64,000 nt of DNA from an uncultured Eubacteriales bacterium (GCA_934432675.1 CAKRYT010000005.1:62001-126000), one strand, 5' to 3'; positions 1 to 10,000 are shown, numbered from the stretch's first letter. The notes: generated by a model not told the origin, from the sequence alone. Numbers and translations: made by a program.

Positions 1-328
1 AGGCGTACACCAACGCCTCGGTGTCCGAGTGTGTCCTCGGGGAGACACCGCGCTCGGCGAGTTCCCGCGTGAGTTCCGCCGTGTTATAGAGTTCACCGTT
101 GTAAACGATGGTGTATCGCTTTCCGCCGAGGACGACCGTCATCGGCTGTGCCCCGCCGATGATGTCCACGACGGCAAGCCGATTGTGGTGCATGGCGACG
201 TTCGACGATGAAAAACCGCCGGCGGCGTCGGGCCCCCGGTGCGCCATGGCACCGCTCATTGCCTCCACCGCCGACAGTGCCCCGAGCCCCAGCCCCCGCG
301 CGGCGTAAATCCCGCAGATTGAACACAT
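1..328 (-). CDS. asnB: asparagine synthase (glutamine-hydrolysing), N-terminal part, truncated by window edge
   Basis: Seen: about 109 residues beginning MCSICGIY, with Cys2 placed to become the N-terminal nucleophile after Met removal, then AHRGPDA, HNRLAVVD, VYNGELYN and SDTEALVYA. This is the class II glutamine amidotransferase layout of AsnB. Known: the domain releases ammonia from glutamine, and a C-terminal ATP-pyrophosphatase domain (outside the window) uses it to make asparagine from aspartate in the cytoplasm. The start is fixed by GGGAGGGGA six bases upstream of ATG and by the need for Cys at position 2. The gene lies just past the terminator of the leftward CNNM/SLOG operon, so it probably has its own promoter (an ATTGTA -10 complement at 370-375 is possible, with a poor -35). 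A related amidotransferase synthase of a peptide cluster cannot be excluded without the C-terminus. Confidence 0.9.
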   Translation of the reverse strand, partial: MCSICGIYAARGLGLGALSAVEAMSGAMAHRGPDAAGGFSSSNVAMHHNRLAVVDIIGGAQPMTVVLGGKRYTIVYNGELYNTAELTRELAERGVSPRTHSDTEALVYA

Positions 329-432
329 AATAAGTCCCCTCCCGTATCTTAACCGTCATTCACTTTTTCATTGTATGCGCCGCGGCGAATTTCAGTCACG
401 GGGACGGGCATCCCACTGTATCCCGGCAAAAG

Positions 433-460
433 AAAAGCGACGGCGCGTGCCGTCGCTTTT
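433..460 (-). terminator. Rho-independent terminator of the CNNM-SLOG operon
   Basis: A perfect 12-base stem (433-444 with 449-460) has a 4-base loop, and its outer A/T pairs supply the U-tract for leftward transcripts. It sits 37 bases after the SLOG gene stop and 105 bases before the asnB start. Confidence 0.85.
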
Positions 461-496
461 GTTCTATGTTACGAAATCAAATCAGGTTGTTACATA

Positions 497-961
497 TCAG
501 GCCAGATGAATGACGGGGACGCCGCGCGCCTCTGCCATGCGGACGGTCTGCGCGGAGCCGCTGTACGAAGAGGTGACGTAGGCGACGCAGACGGAGGCAA
601 TGGCAATCATCTGCCGATTGCGCTCCCGCATACAGCCGTCAAAATACCGCTCCGAGAGCACCCGCACCTCGTCCGCATCGCGGAGTTGACGCTCATAGAC
701 CTCGCGGTCCGCCGCGCTCCATCGCGCCGCCTGATCCCTGCACGGGATCATAAGTAACAGGCGGAGATCCGGGTGCTTCTGTCTGAGGGCGAGGACGGTG
801 TCCGCCGCCATGCGGTCAAACCCCAGCGCGCCACCGGCACAAAAGGTGCGGCAACCCTCGCCGTACAGATCCTCCACCGTCCCGACGAGACGCCGGTGCA
901 GTCTTCCCCGCTCCCCCTCGGGGATCATCCGATGCCCCGTGAAAACGCATATTTTATCCAA
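497..961 (-). CDS. SLOG-family (DUF1273/YpsA-like) protein
   Basis: The 154-residue protein begins CVFTGHRMIPEGE and carries CAGGALGFDRMAADTVL and RNRQMIAIASVCVAYV, the pattern of the small Rossmann-like SLOG proteins of the DUF1273/YpsA group. Known: SLOG domains are thought to bind nucleotides or nucleotide-derived ligands. YpsA-like proteins affect cell division or stress phenotypes in some Bacillota, but no reaction is established. The start is an unusual TTG with GAGGA six bases upstream, overlapping the end of the preceding CNNM gene (its TGA lies inside this ribosome site), so translation is probably coupled. It is the last gene before the terminator at 433-460. Family assignment is firm; the biochemical role is unknown. 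Confidence 0.85.
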   Translation of the reverse strand: MDKICVFTGHRMIPEGERGRLHRRLVGTVEDLYGEGCRTFCAGGALGFDRMAADTVLALRQKHPDLRLLLMIPCRDQAARWSAADREVYERQLRDADEVRVLSERYFDGCMRERNRQMIAIASVCVAYVTSSYSGSAQTVRMAEARGVPVIHLA

Positions 962-964
962 ATA

Positions 965-2251
965 TCAATCCTCGTCTTCCTCGGGCGGGGCGACCGTCAC
1001 GCGGAGGCTGCCCACCAGATGGTCGTGCATTTCCAGCACCGTCACCGTCAGGCGACCCCAGGTGAAGGTGTCCCCGACGTGCGGATCTTCCTCCAACATT
1101 TCGACCGCCCAACCGCCCATGGTCGTATATTCCGATTCAAAGTCGCGGTCGTCAATCTCCGCCTCCTCAAAGAAGTCGGCAATCGGCGTCATCCCGTCCA
1201 CTACATAGACGGATTCCGCAAGGGGACGGATATCCTCCGGCGGGGTCTTATCGTTTTCGTCCCAGATGTCACCGACGATCTGTTCCAGAATGTCCTCCAT
1301 CGTGACAATCCCCATCGTGCCGCCGTATTCATCCATCACCACCGTCATGTGCGCCTGTTTTTCCTGCATCATCGTGAGGACGCTCGGCAGTTTTGTCGTC
1401 TTGTGCACATACAGTGCCGGCTTGACGAGTGCGCGCAGATCCGGCTCCCGTGCAGGGTCGTTCGCCGCCGCCATGAGATAATGATTGACAGTCAGGATCC
1501 CGACGATGTGGTCGAGGGATTCCTCGTAGACAGGCAGTCGGGAGAAGCACGAATCGAGGCAGGTCGCACGCACGGTGTCGGGTGTGTCATCGAGATCAAT
1601 ACCCTCAACCCGGATGCGCGGTACGAGGATGTCCTCTACCGTCATCTCCTGGTAATCCATCGCAGAATGGAGCAACTCACCCTGGTCTTCGTCCACCGTG
1701 CCCTCCTCCTCCGCCGTATCGATCATCACGGAGAGTTCCTGCTCGGTCACGGCGTTATCCTCCCCGCGAGAGAGACGTGTGAGCACCGCATTCACGAAGC
1801 GGGTGACCAAGAAAGAGAGCGGGAAAAAGAGCCACGACACAACGCGCAACGGATATGCCATGACACAGGCGTAGCCGATGGCGTGCTGCTTGGCAACGAT
1901 TTTCGGCACGATCTCGCCGAAAATCAGAATCACGACGGTGACGACGATGCCGGTGACCGTGGTCGCCGTGCCCTCGCCGACCGAACTCTTCGCCGCAAAG
2001 GAGACGGCAAGCATGGTGGCGAAAGCGGACATCATGTTATTGACGAGGTTGTTTCCGATGAGCAACGACGACATCGTCACGTCGTAGTGGTCGGAAATCT
2101 TCTTCGCGAGACGGGCGCGGCGGCTGCCGTGCTCCGCAAGGGATTCCAAACGCAGTTTATTGAGTGACGTGTACGCCATCTCCACCGAGGAAAAGAACGC
2201 AGAAAACGCCAGCGCAACAAACAGAAGAATCAGTGTGGCCGCGGTACTCAC
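965..2251 (-). CDS. CNNM/HlyC-CorC family membrane protein (second of tandem pair)
   Basis: The 428-residue protein has an N-terminal CNNM (DUF21) membrane domain of about four segments (residues 1-185, including SSVEMAYTSLNKLRLES and LLIGNNLVNN), then two CBS motifs (about 205-330, with VEDILVPRIRVEG and GTMGIVTMEDILEQIVGDI), then a CorC_HlyC C-terminal domain ending in an acidic tail. Known: the family is linked to Mg2+/divalent cation homeostasis; the name haemolysin is historical. The start is GTG, overlapping the TGA of the upstream paralogue as GTGA, with GGGAGGTGA correctly spaced, which indicates translational coupling. The tandem arrangement suggests a heteromer or duplicated function (inference). 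Confidence 0.93.
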   Translation of the reverse strand: MSTAATLILLFVALAFSAFFSSVEMAYTSLNKLRLESLAEHGSRRARLAKKISDHYDVTMSSLLIGNNLVNNMMSAFATMLAVSFAAKSSVGEGTATTVTGIVVTVVILIFGEIVPKIVAKQHAIGYACVMAYPLRVVSWLFFPLSFLVTRFVNAVLTRLSRGEDNAVTEQELSVMIDTAEEEGTVDEDQGELLHSAMDYQEMTVEDILVPRIRVEGIDLDDTPDTVRATCLDSCFSRLPVYEESLDHIVGILTVNHYLMAAANDPAREPDLRALVKPALYVHKTTKLPSVLTMMQEKQAHMTVVMDEYGGTMGIVTMEDILEQIVGDIWDENDKTPPEDIRPLAESVYVVDGMTPIADFFEEAEIDDRDFESEYTTMGGWAVEMLEEDPHVGDTFTWGRLTVTVLEMHDHLVGSLRVTVAPPEEDED

Positions 2252-3591
2252 TGGGCGTCACCTCCCTCGTCTTCCGCCGCAGGGGCGGGCGATGTGACGC
2301 TGTCCAGCAGTTCATTTGCCAGTTTCACCTCAACGTAGGCGAGTTTCCCCTCCTCCGAGACGTCCGTCACGGTGACGGTCAGGTCCCGCCAGACGAAAGT
2401 ATCGTCCACCTCGGGGGCGTGTCCCAGGTTTTCCAGCACCCAGGCATTGACCGTCTTGACACGGCTCATATTGACCTTTCCGTAATACGACATGTCACGG
2501 AACATCTCCCCCATGGTGCAATCGGCACTGACACGGAAATAGTTACCGCCCAGTTTCATAAACCGGTCGTTGACGACGTCGTCCTCGTCATAAATCTCGC
2601 CGACCAGCTCTTCCAGAAAGTCCTCGACGGTCACGAGCCCCTGCGTATGCCCCGTTTCGGGATCGCGCACGATCGCCATCGTGACCTTCTCGCGGCTCAT
2701 CTCTTCCAGCAGTTCGTGAATCGGCTTGTCAAGGGTGGTATAAAACGGCGCGGAGCACAACTGTTTCAGCGTGAGGCGTTCTCCCCTCAAATGCGCCTTC
2801 AAATAACTTTTGACCTGCAAAACGCCGATAATATGGTCAAGATCGTTTTCATAGACCGGAAACCGGGAATGTTTGTTCTCCCCGGCAATTTCCATAATGG
2901 TATCGTAGGTGGCACCGAGTTTGATCCCGACCACGTCCTCGCGGAGCGTGATGACGTCGGCAACCGTCGTCTCGGAAAATTCCAGTGCGGACTGCAAAAG
3001 GTCCTCCTGGTCCTCGTCCAGCGTCCCTGCCTCCTCCGCGTCCTCAAATATGGCGGACAATTCTTCCTCCGTCACGGTCGGCTCCGCCTTCGCCCCGGTG
3101 ATGCGCCGGGTGAGTTCCCCGATCCCGCCGAACAGCAGGACCAGCGGACGCAAGAGGATTTGGAGCACACGCAGGATCGGTGCCGAAATACAGGCAAACC
3201 GATCCGCATACACGAGGGCAAAACTCTTCGGCATCATCTCACCGAAGAGAAAGACGATCGCCGTCGTCACCACGGTGACAACGAGCGTCACCGTCCCGTC
3301 CGCGACGCGCCCCTCACGGATCGCCCGATCAAACAGCTGGAAAGAAAACACGGTGGCAATCGATGCACCGGCAACGTTGACAATGTTGTTACCGATGAGA
3401 ATCGTCGTCAGCGTCTCGTCAAACTTTTCCGTAAGGCGCAGGGCTGTCTTCGCCCCCCGCCGTCCTTCCTCGGCATATGCGCGGAGTCGAATCTTGTTCG
3501 ACGCCGCCATCGCATTTTCCGACGCGGAAAAGAACGCGCTGCAAGCCAGCATAATGACATACGCAAACAGTAACCACCAACTGGGGTCCAT
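2248..3591 (-). CDS. CNNM/HlyC-CorC family membrane protein (first of tandem pair)
   Basis: The 447-residue protein has the same domain order as its neighbour: a CNNM membrane region (residues 1-190, SASENAMAASNKIRLR, ILIGNNIVN, LFGEMMPKSFA), tandem CBS (about 205-330, TVEDFLEELVGEIYDE) and a CorC_HlyC domain with an Ala/Glu/Asp-rich tail. ATG at 3591 is chosen over the in-frame GTG at 3603 because the GGAG would touch that GTG, whereas it lies 13 bases before the ATG. A near-perfect promoter (3647-3675) drives it from inside the end of the spoVB-like gene. Likely role: divalent cation transport or sensing at the membrane. It is the first gene of a three-gene operon ending at 497. Confidence 0.93.
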   Translation of the reverse strand: MDPSWWLLFAYVIMLACSAFFSASENAMAASNKIRLRAYAEEGRRGAKTALRLTEKFDETLTTILIGNNIVNVAGASIATVFSFQLFDRAIREGRVADGTVTLVVTVVTTAIVFLFGEMMPKSFALVYADRFACISAPILRVLQILLRPLVLLFGGIGELTRRITGAKAEPTVTEEELSAIFEDAEEAGTLDEDQEDLLQSALEFSETTVADVITLREDVVGIKLGATYDTIMEIAGENKHSRFPVYENDLDHIIGVLQVKSYLKAHLRGERLTLKQLCSAPFYTTLDKPIHELLEEMSREKVTMAIVRDPETGHTQGLVTVEDFLEELVGEIYDEDDVVNDRFMKLGGNYFRVSADCTMGEMFRDMSYYGKVNMSRVKTVNAWVLENLGHAPEVDDTFVWRDLTVTVTDVSEEGKLAYVEVKLANELLDSVTSPAPAAEDEGGDAQ

Positions 3592-3646
3592 GAAAAAAAC
3601 CACACTCCTTTATTCGTGAAGTTATATCAAAATACTATTGATGGGT

Positions 3647-3675
3647 ATTATATCACCGATTTCAAATGATGTCAA
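3647..3675 (-). promoter_or_regulatory. sigma-A promoter of the CNNM operon
   Basis: Reading leftward there is TTGACA, a 17-base spacer and TATAAT, a consensus match. The -35 overlaps the last codons of the spoVB-like gene, and a GGAG ribosome site and ATG follow about 55 bases downstream. Confidence 0.85.
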
Positions 3676-5200
3676 GGGCGCGGTCATCCCGCCTGTGCAC
3701 GAGGCGGCGCACGGCACCCGTGAGTGCAAGGAGCCCGGCATAGACCGCCAGCATGAAAACCACCTCCGCGAAAAGCCACGGGAGCGGTATCGTCGCGGGG
3801 TTGATTGAGAGCAGTGCGCGTACCCCTGCCGCGGAAAGGAACGCGGCAGTGGCGGGATAGACCAGGGACCGCAGCGGCGAATACCGGAGCCGCGCGACCC
3901 GACAAAGCCGCGCGATACTGCACGCGAAATTCGCCGCCTCCGCAAGGATAATAACGTAAACGTAACCCACCGCTCCGAGGGGCGGCAGCAACAGCAAAAC
4001 AAGAACGATGCTGAAAAGAGAATCGCCGATATTGACCCACATGGTGTAGACCTGCTCCCCGAGCCCTTTCAGGGCACAATCCGTCACGTGATCGAGGAAC
4101 ATGAGCGGGATGACGGGTGCCAGCATCCGGATGAGATCCCCCGCCTCTTCACTGTGGTAAACCGCGATACCGAAATCCCGCGCGAGGACGAAAAGCACAC
4201 CGGCGCAACCGACGGCGAACACCGTCGTCAGATGCAGGGCCCGCGACGCGATGCGGTCGATACGCAGCTGTTCCCCGCGGGCGCGGTGCTCCGCGAATAC
4301 GGGGACGAGCAACCCCGCAAAGGAGGCGAGAATCGCCATCGGATAGAGCACGACGGGAAGAGCCATGCCGTCCAGCACCCCGAAAGAGGCCAGTGCCTCC
4401 TCCATCGATCTGCCGCCACGCACGAGGGCGCGCGGAATGAGCAGATGCTCGACCGTCACCAGGCCCGAGCGGATGTAGGCGGAGAACGCGATGGGCAGCG
4501 CAATGTGCAGAAGGCGCGGGAGAATCCCGCTCGTCTCTCCGCCGACCCCGCGAACGTGACGGCGGCGATCGACCAGATATTGCAGGGCGAGGGCGATACA
4601 ACTCAGGACCTGCGCAATCGCCGCCCCGCCGACGACGGCGGCGCAGGTGTAGGTCAACCCGTGCGGAAGTGCCAGGGTGAGCAGGTAAACCGTGATGAGA
4701 ATACGGAGCCCCTGCTCTGCCATCTGCGTCAAGGAGTTGCCCAGAACTCTACGCACCGCGGTGAAATACCCGCTCATCACCGCACACAGGGCGATGGGGA
4801 CGAGCGTCAATGCCTGAATCCGGATGGAGAGCACCGTGCGGGCATCGTGCAGGACGCCGGTGGCAAAGAGGGGCGCACCGACAAAGAGCACCACTCCTCC
4901 GACCCCGCCGAACAGGAGCGCGTACAGGATGGCGTGCCGCAGTGCCGCCCGGGTGCTTGACGGCTCCCCGCGGCCGAGTGTCTCGGATACCAGCCGCGTG
5001 ACTGCCAGTTGCACCCCCGAGGTCGCGAAAGTGACGGCGAAGCCGTAGAGACTCCCGACCAGGGCAAAGAGCCCCATCCCCTCCGCCCCGATGGTCCGCA
5101 CGAGATACGCATTGTAACTGACGGCGACGGTACGCATGATGAGCGCGGACGCCGAAAGAAAACAAGCGTTTTTGACAAATTCCCTCATCCGTCCCGACAT
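3662..5200 (-). CDS. SpoVB-like polysaccharide/lipid flippase (MOP superfamily)
   Basis: The 512-residue protein has about 12-14 hydrophobic segments. Its N-terminus (FVKNACFLSASALIMRTV, then NAYLVRTIGAEGMGLFAL) is typical of the SpoVB/MurJ-like branch of the MATE/MOP superfamily. Known: relatives flip lipid-linked glycans across the membrane; SpoVB acts in spore cortex synthesis and other paralogues act in vegetative wall or exopolysaccharide synthesis. ATG 5200 is used because GGGGGAGGGG precedes it by six bases; a 38-residue upstream extension in frame lacks hydrophobic character and a ribosome site. It is divergent from the Noc/ParB-like gene. Whether it is sporulation-specific cannot be read here. 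Confidence 0.85.
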   Translation of the reverse strand: MSGRMREFVKNACFLSASALIMRTVAVSYNAYLVRTIGAEGMGLFALVGSLYGFAVTFATSGVQLAVTRLVSETLGRGEPSSTRAALRHAILYALLFGGVGGVVLFVGAPLFATGVLHDARTVLSIRIQALTLVPIALCAVMSGYFTAVRRVLGNSLTQMAEQGLRILITVYLLTLALPHGLTYTCAAVVGGAAIAQVLSCIALALQYLVDRRRHVRGVGGETSGILPRLLHIALPIAFSAYIRSGLVTVEHLLIPRALVRGGRSMEEALASFGVLDGMALPVVLYPMAILASFAGLLVPVFAEHRARGEQLRIDRIASRALHLTTVFAVGCAGVLFVLARDFGIAVYHSEEAGDLIRMLAPVIPLMFLDHVTDCALKGLGEQVYTMWVNIGDSLFSIVLVLLLLPPLGAVGYVYVIILAEAANFACSIARLCRVARLRYSPLRSLVYPATAAFLSAAGVRALLSINPATIPLPWLFAEVVFMLAVYAGLLALTGAVRRLVHRRDDRALDII

Positions 5201-5310
5201 GGTGCCCCTCCCCCGAAAAACGACCGTCCGCCACCCGGCATGGTGTCCCCACAGTATATGGACGGCGGGCGGGAAAAATTCCGTGCGGCTCCCCTCTTTT
5301 GACTTCTTTC

Positions 5311-5325
5311 GCATCCCGGGAATGC
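5311..5325. promoter_or_regulatory. possible Noc/ParB-type palindrome upstream of the noc-like gene
   Basis: GCATCCCGGGAATGC is a one-base-deleted palindrome whose TCCCGGGAA core matches the centre of the Bacillus Noc-binding consensus (ATTTCCCGGGAAAT). It lies 26 bases before the noc-like start codon, in the divergent intergenic region. The outer bases of the consensus are not matched, so this is a candidate only. Confidence 0.3.
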
Positions 5326-5350
5326 TACCATGGTGGCGGAGGTACGAACG

Positions 5351-6166
5351 ATGGAATGCTCAGTCAAAACTAAATCGGCGGAGGAAGAAATCGACCCCGC
5401 CATGATTCTACCCAATCCGTCACAGCCGCGGCGCGACTTTCCCGAGGACGAGCTGTACCAACTCGCGGACAGCATCCGTCGGTACGGCATCCTGCAACCG
5501 CTGACCGTGCGTCGTCGCCACGGCGAATCCGGTATGTGCTACGAGCTCATCGCGGGGGAGCGGCGTCTGCGCGCCGCAGTCATAGCGGGGCTCGCCCGCG
5601 TCCCCTGCCGCGTCCTCTCCATCTCCGAGGAGCAGAGTGCGGAACTCGCCATCATCGAGAATATTCAGCGACGCGACCTGACCCCCTTCGAGGAAGCTGC
5701 CGCCATCTCCCTTCTGCGCCGGCAATACGGCGTGACGCAGGAGGAACTCGGGGAGCGTCTCTCCGTCTCGCAGTCCTACATCGCCAACAAACTGCGGCTC
5801 CTGCGTCTCTCGGAGGATGAACAGCAGGATCTCCTCGCCGCCGGGCTCACGGAACGCCACGCCCGTGCGCTCCTGCGTCTGGAAGACAAAAAGAAACGGC
5901 GTACCGCCCTCAATCACGTCATCGCCAAAAGCCTGAATGTGGCACAGACGGAACGCTATATCGAGGAACTGCTCGCGCGCGAAGGCGGCGGCAAGCGGCA
6001 GAGCATCAAGGGCTCCATCGCCGACCTGCGCCTGTTCTACAACTCCCTCAACCGTGCACTGCACATCATGCGCGGTGCCGGGATGCAGACCAACTGCGAG
6101 AAAAAAGAAACCGAGGACGGGGTGGAACTCACGATCTTCATTCGGAAAAAGCAATCCCATACATAA
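5351..6166 (+). CDS. ParB/Spo0J/Noc-family DNA-binding protein
   Basis: The 271-residue protein has a ParB N-terminal CTPase-type domain (LPNPSQPRRDF, LADSIRRYGILQPLTVR, AGERRLRAA, ENIQRRDLTPFEEA), a central helix-turn-helix (GVTQEELGERLSVSQSYIANKLRLL) and a C-terminal dimerisation region. Known: family members bind parS or, for Noc, NBS sites, spread as CTP clamps and link chromosome segregation to division. There is no parA/soj neighbour and no rnpA-rsmG context, so it looks like a stand-alone Noc-type or secondary ParB gene. The start at 5351 has GGAGG eight bases upstream; an in-frame ATG at 5330 has none. The end is followed by a terminator at 6297-6326. Confidence 0.88.
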   Translation: MECSVKTKSAEEEIDPAMILPNPSQPRRDFPEDELYQLADSIRRYGILQPLTVRRRHGESGMCYELIAGERRLRAAVIAGLARVPCRVLSISEEQSAELAIIENIQRRDLTPFEEAAAISLLRRQYGVTQEELGERLSVSQSYIANKLRLLRLSEDEQQDLLAAGLTERHARALLRLEDKKKRRTALNHVIAKSLNVAQTERYIEELLAREGGGKRQSIKGSIADLRLFYNSLNRALHIMRGAGMQTNCEKKETEDGVELTIFIRKKQSHT

Positions 6167-6296
6167 AACGGTCACGCAAGCAGAGTCGTCTTGCAAATAC
6201 TGCGATCCCACAAACGGTCGTGCAAAAATCGTTCCGATGACGACAAATCACAGTCAAACCCGTTTGGCACGCGACCGCGAATGCGTTTCTTTTGAG

Positions 6297-6326
6297 GGCA
6301 GACCCCGGGGCGGGTCTGCCATTTTT
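6297..6326 (+). terminator. Rho-independent terminator after the noc-like gene
   Basis: A 9-base GC-rich stem (6297-6305 with 6312-6320) with a 6-base loop is followed by ATTTTT. It lies 130 bases after the noc-like stop and before the next promoter. Confidence 0.8.
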
Positions 6327-6382
6327 GCGTACCTTTTCCGGGGCCTATCCGAGGCGCGCGCCGGAGCGGGACGGACGTTCTC

Positions 6383-6411
6383 TTGACACCGGTTCGCGCG
6401 CGTTGTAGAAT
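6383..6411 (+). promoter_or_regulatory. sigma-A promoter of the winged-helix-addB operon
   Basis: TTGACA, a 17-base spacer and TAGAAT, followed 35 bases later by AAAGGAGG and the start codon of the winged-helix gene. Confidence 0.85.
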
Positions 6412-6446
6412 AAGCGTGAACTCTAATACATTAAAGGAGGACAGCC

Positions 6447-7034
6447 ATGCGCTACGATGCCTGCATCATCTCTCGTGACCCCGCATTTGCACAATTCCTG
6501 CGGCTGACGCTGAAACGGCGGCTCTCCTCCGTGATCGTCTCGTCGGGGGCCGTCCCGCCCCCCGACGCGGCGCGCTACGTGGTCGACCTCGACACCTGTC
6601 CCCTGCCCGAAGGGCTCACGGGAGAGGTACTCTGCACCGCCAGGCACGGCACACGTCCGACGGGGGTGCCCTACCTGTGGGCGGACCGCCCGTTCCGGCC
6701 GACGCGTCTGCTTGCCCTGTTCGGGCTTGTGGATAACGTGGGGGGGCAGGACCTCTCGCTCGTGCCCGACCGACACGCGGTGCTCATCGGGCGGGAGGAG
6801 ATCTCCCTCTCGGCGACCGAATACGCACTGCTCGCCGCTCTCGACGAGGCAAAAGGCGATTACGTGACGCGCGAGGAACTTTTGCGCGCTGTCTGGGGAG
6901 ACGGCGAAGAAGACGGCGGCATCGCCTCGGTGTACATCCACTATCTGCGCCGCAAGATCGAAAAGGACGGCGTCAAACGCATATTCTCCTCGCGCGGGCG
7001 GGGATACAGACTCGGGAGGAATACGGAATGCTGA
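6447..7034 (+). CDS. OmpR/PhoB-type winged-helix protein with degenerate receiver-like domain
   Basis: The 195-residue protein has a C-terminal OmpR/PhoB-type winged-helix DNA-binding domain (about residues 100-192: ISLSATEYALLAAL, REELLRAVWG, ASVYIHYLRRKIEKDG, RGRGYRL). Residues 1-90 resemble a shrunken receiver domain: an Asp-containing YVVDLDT sits near the phosphoacceptor position, but the acidic pocket is weak and the conserved Lys of the KPF motif reads RPF. So phosphorylation is doubtful, and it may be an atypical response regulator. No histidine kinase is adjacent. It overlaps addB by 7 bases and has an excellent AAAGGAGG ribosome site. The overlap with addB suggests that it controls, or is co-expressed with, DNA repair; this is inference. 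Confidence 0.8.
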   Translation: MRYDACIISRDPAFAQFLRLTLKRRLSSVIVSSGAVPPPDAARYVVDLDTCPLPEGLTGEVLCTARHGTRPTGVPYLWADRPFRPTRLLALFGLVDNVGGQDLSLVPDRHAVLIGREEISLSATEYALLAALDEAKGDYVTREELLRAVWGDGEEDGGIASVYIHYLRRKIEKDGVKRIFSSRGRGYRLGRNTEC

Positions 7035-10000
7035 CACTCATCCTCGGCGATGCCGGGAGCGGAAAGACCACCGCGGTGGCGGACGCCGTCACGACGATGC
7101 TCGCGGGCGGGCGGCGCGTATTTCTCATCGTTCCCGAGCAGGAAACGGTATCCTGCGAGCGGATGATGGCGGAGCGACTGCCCGCCGCGGCACCTCTGAC
7201 CTTTGAGGTCACCAATTTCACGCGGCTGTCGGATACGGTCTTCCGCAAGACGGGCGGACTCGCGGCGCGGGCGGCGAGTGCCGCCGCCGAACAGGTCCTC
7301 ATGTGGCGTACGCTCGTCGGACTCTCTCCCCTGCTCAAAACCATGACGGAACGCCCGAACATCGGTACGGTCGAACGGATGCGCGACGTGATGGCGGAAC
7401 TCCGCGCCGCGCGGCTGGACACCGCGGCACTCCGCACGGCGGCGCAAAACGTGGGGGACACGGCACTCGCCGACAAACTCGCCGACTACGCACTCATCGC
7501 GGAGACCTACCGTGCCCTGCACGGCGAAGCGTACACGGGCACCGCCGACAGGCTCGATCTGCTCGCGGAAATGCTCACGCGCTACCGGCCCCTGGACGGC
7601 TTTGCCCTTTACGTAGACGGGTTTTCCAGTTTCACGGAGCAGCAATATGCCGTCCTCTCGGCACTCATCGAACAAACGGACGTGACCGTCACCCTCTGCC
7701 TGCCGGAGAGCGCGCAGCACCAGATCTCGGCAGCAGACGCCCTGCATACGGTGGAGCGTCTCACGCGCATTGCAAGCGAACGGTCGGTGCCGCTGTGCAA
7801 AAAGGTGCTCGAAGGTCGGCGGCGTTGCCGCTCGACGGTCACGGACTTCGTTGCCACGCGCTTATTCCGCACGGATTATGAGTCTCTTGCACCGTGGGAG
7901 GGGGCTCCCGACGACGCTCTCCGGCTCGTCGAGGCGTTCGACCCGATGGAGGCGTCCGATTTCGTGGCATCGGATATTCTGCGCCGCGTCGGCGCGGGAG
8001 AGGCGCGTTTCTGTGACTTCACGGTCGTGTGCTCCTCGAACGCCTACCGCGACGTCATCGATGCCGCACTCCGCAAGTGCGGGATCCCCTACTTCTTCTC
8101 GGTACGGGACACGCTCCTGACCGCCGAGCCCGTGAAACTCATCCTCGCCGCCCTCTCCATCATCGCGGGCGACTGGCGTCGGGAGGACGTCATCGCCTAC
8201 CTCAAATGTCCTCTCTCCGGCATCGCACCGGGTGACACGGACGCCATCGCCCTCTATACGGAAACCTGGGACATTGAAGGGGCGGGACTGCGCTCCGATG
8301 CCGACTGGGATATGTCCCCCGACGGTTACGGTGCCCCGCACACCGAGGGGCGTAAAGCCTATAATCGGGACTTTCTCGCGCGCGTCAACCGCACGAGGCG
8401 GCAGTACCTCCCCCCGCTCACGGCACTTTCGGAGGCACTCCTTCATGACAGCGGCACACCCGGGCGCATCCGCGCCATCACGGAATTTCTCCTGACGCTC
8501 CGCCTCCCGGAGGCACTCGACCGCCGCGCAGAGGAACTGCGCCGCGCGGGGGATACGGTAGCGGCGGAGGATGCCGCGCGCATCTGGGACGTCATCTGTG
8601 ACACTTTTGATACGCTGACGACGCTTGCAGGAGACACGGCGATGAACCTCGCGGAATTCACGGATCTTCTGAAACTCCTCTTCCGTGCCGTCACGCTCGG
8701 GCAGATCCCGGCGAGCACGAACGAGGTCACCATTGCCGACCCCGCCACCGTACGCTCGGGGTGCGTCCGCCACGTCTACCTGCTCGGTGCCACCGAAGGC
8801 ATCTTCCCGAAGAACGTCTCGGAGGGCCGCTCCTTCACGGAGACCGAGCGGGAGGCACTCCTCGCCGCGGGGGTAAACGCCACCGACGCAACCGACCTGC
8901 GTGCCGCGCGGGAGTTGTTCGCCTTTTACCGTGCGCTGATGCTCCCCTCCGACACCGCCACCGTCATCTGGACGCGCGCCGATACCGCCCTCCGCCCGAC
9001 AGACCCCTCGGAGGCGGTGCACCGCCTCCGCACATTGCTCGGTCCGCATTATCCGATCCTCATCTCCTCCCTGTCCACTACCCCGGAGGCGTTGATGGCA
9101 CCCGCACTCGCGCGGGAGCGGCTCGGGCAGATGGCGGGTACACCGTTGGGCGCGGCGGCATACGCCGCCCTCGGGTACGGCGAATGGGGTGTCACCCCCA
9201 CCTACCGCAACGACACGCTCTCTCTGTCCGAGACCGCCGCCGCCCTGCAATACCCGGGAGACCTGCATCTCTCACAGACCCGCATCCAGAGTTACAAGCA
9301 ATGCCCGTTATCCGATTTCTGTCACTACGTGGTCCTTCTGAACGAGCCGGAACGGGCGGCCTTCCGCTCCGACACCGCCGGCACCTTTGTGCACGCCGTG
9401 CTCGAACAGTTCCTGCGCCTGGCGGCAAAGTATGCGATGGATTACCGCCGCATCACGCCCGACGATCAGAAAAGGCTCCTCGACGAGGTGTTTCCCTCCG
9501 TCGTCGCCGAGACGCTCCCCGAGGGGGAAATCCGCAAGCCACGTGTCGCCCATCAACTCGCGCGGCTGCGGCGCATCACGGCAGCCATCGTTTCCCGCAT
9601 CTGTGAAGACTTTGCACACACGAAATTCGAGCCCGTATTCGAGGAACTCCGCATCGACGACAGAAACCCGGAGACCCCCACCCCTTATACGATCCGCGCC
9701 GACGACGGGCGACATCTCAGGATGTACGGTGTCATCGACCGGGTGGATGCTTACCGCACGGAGGGCAACACCTACGTGCGCGTCGTAGACTACAAGACCG
9801 GAAACAAGATCTATAACGAAAAGGAATCTGTCGAGAAAAACGACTTTCAGTTGCTCCTGTACCTCTCCGCACTGCTCGCGACCGACAGCCCCGCCTTCCG
9901 GCGAGAGATGGGGGTTGCGGAAGGGGGCTCTCTTCTGCCGGGTGGTGCCATGTACCTCGCCTCGCTCGCGAAGGACGCCTCCACAACGGCACCGCCGAGC

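Noticed and set aside
773..3573. Two long rightward frames (773-2167 and 2164-3573) opposite the CNNM genes
   Set aside because: They are mirror frames of strongly biased codons; rich in His/Arg, no family motifs, no ribosome sites, while the leftward CNNM proteins are unmistakable.
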